Shown here in pieces: positions 58,983-64,000 of a DNA stretch of 64,000 nucleotides. The DNA is from Silvimonas iriomotensis (lineage in GTDB: Bacteria > Pseudomonadota > Gammaproteobacteria > Burkholderiales > Chitinibacteraceae), in contig NZ_BMLX01000001.1 in NCBI RefSeq assembly GCF_014645535.1, forward strand, positions 737,169 through 801,168. The letters run 5' to 3'. The notes under the pieces are model-generated. The model worked only from the letters and a program-made list of their open reading frames with translations. It made no database searches and was not told the origin of the DNA. Both the position numbers and the translations under genes were made by a program. Each line of letters starts with the position of its first letter. Within the stretch, counting starts at the first letter, position 1.

Positions 58983-60185
58983 ATGTTTCCCGATCGTGTT
59001 CTCTCTGGCATGCGCCCGACCGGCAAGCTGCATCTCGGTCATTATCACGGCGTGCTCAAGAACTGGGTCAAGCTGCAAAGCGAATACGAATGCTTTTTCA
59101 TGGTGGCAGACCTGCATGCGCTGACCACCGCGTATGACGATGTCTCTGTCATCGAAAAAAGCGTCTGGGATATGGTTATCGACTGGATTGCCGCCGGCGT
59201 AGACCCGGCGCAGGCCACCATCTTCATTCAAAGCCGGGTGCCGGAACACGCAGAACTGCACTTGTTGCTGTCCATGATTACGCCGCTGCCGTGGCTGGAA
59301 CGCGTTCCCACCTACAAAGACCAGATCGAGAAACTGGCCAGCAAAGACCTGGGCACCTATGGCTTTCTGGGTTACCCCTTGCTGCAGTCGGCCGATATCC
59401 TGCTTTACCGCGGCACCATGGTGCCAGTGGGTGAAGATCAGGTGCCGCACGTTGAAATCACGCGTGAAATTGCCCGCCGTTTCAATCACATGTTCGGCAA
59501 AGAGCCCAACTTTGCCGAGAAAGCCGAAGCGGCCATCAAGAAAATGGGTGGCAAGAAAGGCAAATTGTACGAAGACCTGCGCACCCGTTATCAGCAAGAA
59601 GGCGATGTCGAAGCGCTGGAATCTGCCCGCGCCATGCTGGCCGACACGCAGAACCTGAGCCATGGTGATCGCGAGCGCCTGTTTGGTTACCTGGAAGGCG
59701 GCGGCAAGATGATCCTGCCTGAATCCCAGCCGCTGCTGACCACCGCCTCGCGCATGCCGGGGCTGGATGGCGCCAAGATGTCCAAGTCGTACGGCAACAC
59801 CATCAGCCTGCGGGAAGACCCGGAAACCGTCACCAAGAAAATCCGCCAGATGCCGACCGACCCGGCGCGCGTACGCCGGACCGATGTGGGCGACCCGGAA
59901 AAATGCCCGGTCTGGCAGCTGCATCAGGTTTATTCCACCGAAGACACCCGCCAGTGGGTTGTTCAAGGCTGTACCACCGCCGGCATCGGCTGTATTGAGT
60001 GCAAACAGCCGGTGATTGATGGCGTGCTGGCCGAACAAAAACCCATGTTTGAGCGCGCCCAGCCTTATCTGGAAGACCCGACGCTGATCCGCAACCTGGT
60101 GGCCGATGGCTGTGAGCGCGCTCGTGATCTGGCGCGTGAGACCATGCGCGACGTGCGTGAAGCCATGGGCCTGGCCTACGATTAA
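58983..60185 (+). CDS. trpS: Tryptophanyl-tRNA synthetase with predicted iron-sulfur motif
   Basis: Class I synthetase of 400 residues, about 65 longer than E. coli TrpRS. The HIGH-type motif HLGH is at 17-20 and KMSKS at 265-269. An insertion of about 65 residues (around 170-240: GKKGKLYEDLRTRYQQEGD and following) precedes KMSKS. Four cysteines, Cys308, Cys330, Cys337 and Cys340, give C-x21-C-x6-C-x2-C, one residue off the C-x22-C-x6-C-x2-C motif that binds a [4Fe-4S] cluster in Thermotoga TrpRS. Cluster binding is inferred. scpA follows after 18 bases. Confidence 0.95.
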   Translation: MFPDRVLSGMRPTGKLHLGHYHGVLKNWVKLQSEYECFFMVADLHALTTAYDDVSVIEKSVWDMVIDWIAAGVDPAQATIFIQSRVPEHAELHLLLSMITPLPWLERVPTYKDQIEKLASKDLGTYGFLGYPLLQSADILLYRGTMVPVGEDQVPHVEITREIARRFNHMFGKEPNFAEKAEAAIKKMGGKKGKLYEDLRTRYQQEGDVEALESARAMLADTQNLSHGDRERLFGYLEGGGKMILPESQPLLTTASRMPGLDGAKMSKSYGNTISLREDPETVTKKIRQMPTDPARVRRTDVGDPEKCPVWQLHQVYSTEDTRQWVVQGCTTAGIGCIECKQPVIDGVLAEQKPMFERAQPYLEDPTLIRNLVADGCERARDLARETMRDVREAMGLAYD

Positions 60186-60203
60186 GCCGCCCGGCTGCGC
60201 TGA

Positions 60204-61094
60204 ATGACCGACATGAACGCCGTGACTACGCCACCCGTAGAAGAAACCGTTGCGCTCGACCCTGCCGCCGCTGCAGTGGCCGAGGCTGCGGTGCTGGCGC
60301 ACGTCTTTGGCGAGGCCGTTACCGAATACCCGCAGGATTTGTATATCCCGCCTGATGCCTTGCGCGTGCTGCTGGACGCATTTGAAGGCCCGCTGGACCT
60401 CTTGCTGTATTTGATCCGCAAGCAGAACATCGACATCCTCGATATCCCCATGGCGCGCGTTACCGCGCAGTACATGGAGTACGTCGATGCCATGCGGGTG
60501 GACCGGCTGGAGCTGGCGGCCGAGTACCTCTTGATGGCGGCGATGCTGATTGAGATCAAATCCCGTTTGCTGCTGCCCAAACCGGCGGTAGACGCCGACG
60601 GTGAAGAGATTGACCCGCGCGCCGAACTGGTCCGCCGCTTGCTGGAATACGAACAAGTCAAACTGGCCGCCTATGAACTGGACCAGTTGCCGCAGGCCGG
60701 GCGCGACTTCCAGCTGGTGACCGTGCTGTTTGAAAAAGACATGGTCGTGCGGCTGCCAGATGTCCGTGCAGAAGACCTCAAAACCGCGTGGCTGGCCATT
60801 CTGGCGCGCGCCAAACGCAACAAGAGCCACACCGTCAAACCGGACGAACTCTCGGTGCGCGAGCAGATGACGCATATCCTCAAACTCTTGCAGGACGGCC
60901 GTTACGCCCGTTTTGAAACGCTGTTTGACACCACCCGCGGCGTGCCGCTGCTGGTGGTCACTTTTATTGCCGTGCTTGAGCTGGTCAAGGAAAAATACAT
61001 ACACGTCAACCAGGACGAGGGCTTTGCGCCCATTTACGTCTGCCTGGCTGGCGCATCCTCCACCGAAGTCATGCCGTTGCCGCCTGAAGCCTGA
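60204..61094 (+). CDS. scpA: Segregation and condensation protein A
   Basis: Kleisin subunit of the SMC-ScpAB condensin. The 296-residue protein has the N-terminal kleisin helix region [25 protein letters not shown] split over residues about 60-84, [22 protein letters not shown], and a C-terminal winged helix (about 215-280). An Ala/Val-rich N-terminal extension of about 45 residues is longer than in Bacillus. scpB starts 2 bases after its stop. Confidence 0.94.
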   Translation: MTDMNAVTTPPVEETVALDPAAAAVAEAAVLAHVFGEAVTEYPQDLYIPPDALRVLLDAFEGPLDLLLYLIRKQNIDILDIPMARVTAQYMEYVDAMRVDRLELAAEYLLMAAMLIEIKSRLLLPKPAVDADGEEIDPRAELVRRLLEYEQVKLAAYELDQLPQAGRDFQLVTVLFEKDMVVRLPDVRAEDLKTAWLAILARAKRNKSHTVKPDELSVREQMTHILKLLQDGRYARFETLFDTTRGVPLLVVTFIAVLELVKEKYIHVNQDEGFAPIYVCLAGASSTEVMPLPPEA

Positions 61095-61096
61095 TC

Positions 61097-61681
61097 ATGA
61101 GTGCACCTGAAGCCGAAGCCGGCTTGTACGATCGCGTCCATATGCAAAAAGTGCTCGAAACCGCCTTGCTGGTGGCAGTGGAGCCCTTGTCGCTCAACAC
61201 GCTCAAAACGCTGTTTGCCGAGGATGTCTCTGGCCAGTTGCTCAACAGCCTGCTTGAGGAAATCCAGCAGGCCTGGAATGGCCGTGGCGTCGAGCTGATC
61301 AAGCTGGCATCCGGCTGGCGCTTTCGGGCGCGGCTGGACATGCAGCCCTATCTGGAGCGGCTGAACCCGGAAAAGCCGCCGCGTTACTCGCGTGCGGTAA
61401 TGGAAACGCTGGCGATCGTGGCCTACAAACAGCCGGTAACGCGTGGCGATATTGAAGAAATCCGCGGCGTGACCGTATCGAGCCAGATCATCCAGACGCT
61501 CAAGGAGCGTGGCTGGCTGGATGTGATCGGCCACAAGGAAGTACCCGGCCGGCCAGAATTGCTGGGCACCACCCGCCAGTTTCTGGATGACCTGGGGCTG
61601 GCCAGCCTGTCGGCGCTGCCGCCGCTGCAAGAACTGGGCAACCTGGTGTTGCCGGAACCCGAAGCGCCGGCCGCAGGCTGA
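61097..61681 (+). CDS. scpB: Segregation and condensation protein B
   Basis: ScpB dimerises through winged helices and binds ScpA. The 194-residue protein has [21 protein letters not shown] at the start of the first winged helix and [25 protein letters not shown] in the second, followed by [18 protein letters not shown]. It is translationally adjacent to scpA. Confidence 0.94.
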   Translation: MSAPEAEAGLYDRVHMQKVLETALLVAVEPLSLNTLKTLFAEDVSGQLLNSLLEEIQQAWNGRGVELIKLASGWRFRARLDMQPYLERLNPEKPPRYSRAVMETLAIVAYKQPVTRGDIEEIRGVTVSSQIIQTLKERGWLDVIGHKEVPGRPELLGTTRQFLDDLGLASLSALPPLQELGNLVLPEPEAPAAG

Positions 61682-61773
61682 TCCGGTCGCAATGCCGGCG
61701 GGCCTCACTTCGCCGGATACAAACCCGGGCGCTCTGTTAAAATCCCCCCTTTGTCCCTCACTTTGGTTAAACC

Positions 61774-63144
61774 ATGCTGAACGTCTACAACACGCTCGCG
61801 CGCGAGAAACAGGAATTCGTACCCATCACCCCAGGCCTTGTGAAGATGTATGTCTGCGGCATGACGGTGTACGACTACTGTCACCTCGGCCACGGTCGTG
61901 TCATGGTGGTGTTCGACATGGTGTCCCGCTGGCTCAAGGCTTCGGGCTATGAAGTCGACTACGTGCGCAACATCACGGATATCGACGACAAGATCATCAA
62001 GCGCGCTGCTGAAAACGGCGAAACCATTGGTCAACTGACCACGCGCTTTATCGACGCCATGAACGAAGACGCCGACGCGCTGGGCGTAAAGCGCCCGTCG
62101 CACGCCCCCAAGGCGACCGAGCACATTGATGGCATGCTGGCGCTGATCGGCCAGTTGGTCGAAAAGGGCCTGGCTTACCCGGCGCCCAATGGCGACGTGT
62201 ATTACGCCGTTGGCAAGTTCCCCGGCTACGGCAAGCTCTCTGGCAAGTCGCTGGAAGACTTGCGCGCGGGCGAGCGCGTTGAGGTTGATCCCAACAAGCA
62301 GCACCCGATGGATTTCGTGCTGTGGAAAGCGGCAAAGCCGGGCGAACCGGCATGGGATTCGCTGTGGGGTCCGGGCCGTCCGGGCTGGCACATTGAGTGC
62401 TCGGCAATGAGTTGCCATCACCTGGGCGAGCATTTCGACATTCACGGCGGCGGCGAAGATCTGCAGTTCCCGCACCATGAAAACGAGATCGCCCAGTCTG
62501 AAGGCGCACATGATCACAAATACGTGAACTACTGGCTGCACAATGGCTTCATCCGCGTGGATGACGAGAAAATGTCCAAATCGCTGGGCAATTTCTTCAC
62601 CATCCGCGACATCCTCAAGAAATACGATGCCGAAGTGGTGCGCTTTTTCATTCTGCGCGCGCATTACCGCTCGCCGCTGAACTACAGCGATGCGCATCTG
62701 GATGACGCCAAAAACGCGCTGACCCGCCTGTACACGTCGCTGAAGAATGTGGCGCCGGCTGAGGTGAAACTGGACTGGTCGCAAGGCTACGCCGCACGTT
62801 TCAAGGCCGCCATGGATGACGATTTTGGCACCACGGAAGCCGTCGCCGTGCTGTTTGAACTGGCGCACGAGGCCAACAAGCAGCAGTCCGCTCAGCTGGC
62901 GGGTGAACTGAAAGCGCTGGCCAGTGTGCTGGGTTTGCTGGAACGTGATCCACAGGCCTTCTTGCAAGGTGGTTCGCAGGAAGGTGAACTGAGCGCAGAA
63001 GCGATTGACGATCTGATCGTGCAACGCAAGGCGGCCCGCGCTGCCAAAAACTTTGCCGAGTCTGATCGTATCCGTGACGCGCTGACCGCGGCTGGCGTGG
63101 TGCTGGAAGACGGCCCGCAAGGCACCACCTGGCGCCGTGCCTGA
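61774..63144 (+). CDS. cysS: Cysteinyl-tRNA synthetase
   Basis: Class Ia synthetase of 456 residues. The zinc-binding CysRS start [19 protein letters not shown] includes Cys28 and the HIGH-type motif at 37-40. WHIECSAMS and [19 protein letters not shown] supply the other zinc ligands, and EKMSKSLGN is the KMSKS loop. A helical DALR-type domain ends the protein. TAAAAT at 61738-61743 may be a -10. A strong terminator follows. Confidence 0.97.
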   Translation: MLNVYNTLAREKQEFVPITPGLVKMYVCGMTVYDYCHLGHGRVMVVFDMVSRWLKASGYEVDYVRNITDIDDKIIKRAAENGETIGQLTTRFIDAMNEDADALGVKRPSHAPKATEHIDGMLALIGQLVEKGLAYPAPNGDVYYAVGKFPGYGKLSGKSLEDLRAGERVEVDPNKQHPMDFVLWKAAKPGEPAWDSLWGPGRPGWHIECSAMSCHHLGEHFDIHGGGEDLQFPHHENEIAQSEGAHDHKYVNYWLHNGFIRVDDEKMSKSLGNFFTIRDILKKYDAEVVRFFILRAHYRSPLNYSDAHLDDAKNALTRLYTSLKNVAPAEVKLDWSQGYAARFKAAMDDDFGTTEAVAVLFELAHEANKQQSAQLAGELKALASVLGLLERDPQAFLQGGSQEGELSAEAIDDLIVQRKAARAAKNFAESDRIRDALTAAGVVLEDGPQGTTWRRA

Positions 63145-63171
63145 TTGATCGCCTGATTCATGCGTACCGAC

Positions 63172-63201
63172 AAAAAAGCCGATCTGTTGATCGGCTTTTT
63201 T
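63172..63201 (+). terminator. Intrinsic terminator after cysS
   Basis: A perfect 13-bp stem (63172-63184 with 63189-63201), loop TGTT, ending in six T. The A tract on the left also allows use from the minus strand. Confidence 0.92.
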
Positions 63202-63231
63202 AATGGGCAAACAGGGGTGAATCTGCTCGCG

Positions 63232-63648
63232 TCAGCGCATTTCCGGACTATTGCGGGCGGCGTTCAGATCACGCGTGTTCTTTTGCACGGCAATGGCGCC
63301 AAACAAGGCCAGAATGAATGCCATGCCATAAAAGCCTTTTTCGCTGAGTGCCAGCGTCGCGTTATATAAACCCACGCCCAACAGCAATGCGGCAATGGTC
63401 AGTGACAGCCAGCAAATACCAAAATAAAGCCCGGTGACCGGAATGTCTTCCAGCCGGTCGCGCACGCTCTTTTGCAGCGATACCGCGGCAAACAGGCCGT
63501 ATAGCAGCACGGTAAAGTAATAAACTTTTTCATTGAGTTGCATATTGGCATTCCATAACCCGGCCAGAAATGCCAGAAAGCCGGCCAGTAAAGCAACCCA
63601 TGAAGCGGCAACAAAAGCGCCCGATGGTTTATGCATCTGATTGTTCAA
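63232..63648 (-). CDS. YiaA/YiaB-like inner membrane protein
   Basis: 138-residue protein with four hydrophobic segments arranged as a tandem of two-helix units: ASWVALLAGFLAFLAGLWNANMQLNEKVYYFTV and GICWLSLTIAALLLGVGLYNATLALSEKGFYGM, each given only in outline here. The repeated N[AT]xxxLxEKxxY motif matches E. coli YiaA. Function is unknown. The start is taken as TTG 63648 because GGGAGA lies six bases upstream; the ATG 12 bases further in would be too far from it. Confidence 0.8.
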   Translation of the reverse strand: MNNQMHKPSGAFVAASWVALLAGFLAFLAGLWNANMQLNEKVYYFTVLLYGLFAAVSLQKSVRDRLEDIPVTGLYFGICWLSLTIAALLLGVGLYNATLALSEKGFYGMAFILALFGAIAVQKNTRDLNAARNSPEMR

Positions 63649-63869
63649 ATGAGTCTCCCGGATTTATTGTTGGTTATTGCAAGCTTTGCGTAGCGCAAGT
63701 GTCATTGAATTGGCTATATCGGCATGGCTGCCTCACCGCGCCGGGCCAATCGTGTTGCAAAGTTGCACGTATTAAACGCCGCGCCAGGGGAAAACCAGGG
63801 GTCTCTGTCGTTAATGGCTTGCGGATAATGCCCCTTGATATCCATACAGGCATCAGGTGAGGAGAAAAC

Positions 63870-64000
63870 ATGCTGGAAGTCATTGCCCACGAGGGTGGGG
63901 TTCGCGAGTTGCGCCTGGCGCGTGCGCCGGTGAATGCGCTGGGTCCGGAATTGCTGCGCGCGCTGCGCCAGCAACTACAGGTCGCTATCGATGAAGGCGT
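63870..64000 (+). CDS. Enoyl-CoA hydratase/isomerase family protein, N-terminus only
   Basis: The frame runs off the window after 43 codons. The visible start, MLEVIAHEGGVRELRL then APVNALGPELLRAL, matches the first strand and the PxxNAL block of the crotonase superfamily. GAGGAG precedes the ATG. The catalytic glutamates and substrate class are outside the window. Confidence 0.75.
   Translation, partial: MLEVIAHEGGVRELRLARAPVNALGPELLRALRQQLQVAIDEG

Noticed and set aside
58938-61004. 688-codon open frame on the minus strand over trpS and scpA
   Set aside because: It spans two well-defined genes on the other strand and shows no family motifs.

Overview
The window is a gene-dense chromosomal segment of a Gram-negative betaproteobacterium. 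It lacks tRNA, rRNA, CRISPR arrays, insertion sequences and phage genes. The chain rpsB-tsf-pyrH-frr-uppS-cdsA-dxr-rseP-bamA-skp-lpxD-fabZ-lpxA-lpxB-rnhB, the ppsR-ppsA pair, the minCDE cluster and the trpH/yciO/trpS/scpAB neighbourhood fit a free-living, flagellated member of the Neisseriales (Chromobacteriaceae/Chitinibacteraceae-like). A cytoplasmic GH9 enzyme next to a sugar kinase hints at chito-oligosaccharide use. The genus assignment is inference.

Region 1 (1-10.4 kb): glnD (cut by the window edge), map and minE-minD-minC run on the minus strand. Two adjacent, gap-free paralogues of the PEP-synthase regulatory protein follow, divergent from ppsA. Next come an ArgD/AstC-type aminotransferase and an MgtC-like protein. 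Region 2 (10.7-24 kb): a Pit phosphate transporter, SelO, YbaK, a PduO-type cobalamin adenosyltransferase and a GT39 transferase. Then comes a minus-strand Ara4N lipid A modification operon, arnT-arnE-arnB-arnC-arnA(formyltransferase)-arnA(decarboxylase). ArnA is split into two genes, no arnD is present, and a PmrA-box-like element precedes arnT. An Smr protein and trxB complete the block.

Region 3 (25.4-28.6 kb): an Mla/MCE-type lipid transport operon. Its permease, MCE protein and TPR lipoprotein look intact, but the protein in the ATPase position has lost Walker A and the Walker B glutamate. Region 4 (28.6-43.4 kb): the translation / isoprenoid / outer-membrane biogenesis chain, starting with a strong promoter and a folded rpsB leader. 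Region 5 (43.4-49.6 kb): motAB, a membrane-anchored methyltransferase and an HDOD protein, preceded by a compactly foldable 120-base leader, then an SpoU methylase, a conserved unknown and ung.

Region 6 (49.6-58 kb): ROK kinase, GH9 glucosaminidase-like enzyme, hldD, an AraC regulator, a HAD phosphatase, cysM, trpH-like PHP phosphatase, a RibD-C/DHFR-like reductase and yciO. Region 7 (58-64 kb): an M50 protease, trpS with a predicted iron-sulfur motif, scpA, scpB, cysS, a YiaA-like membrane protein and the start of an enoyl-CoA hydratase.

The strongest leads for something undescribed are the catalytically dead ABC ATPase inside the MCE operon, the ppsR tandem duplication, the folded RNA before motA, and the arn operon without a deformylase.
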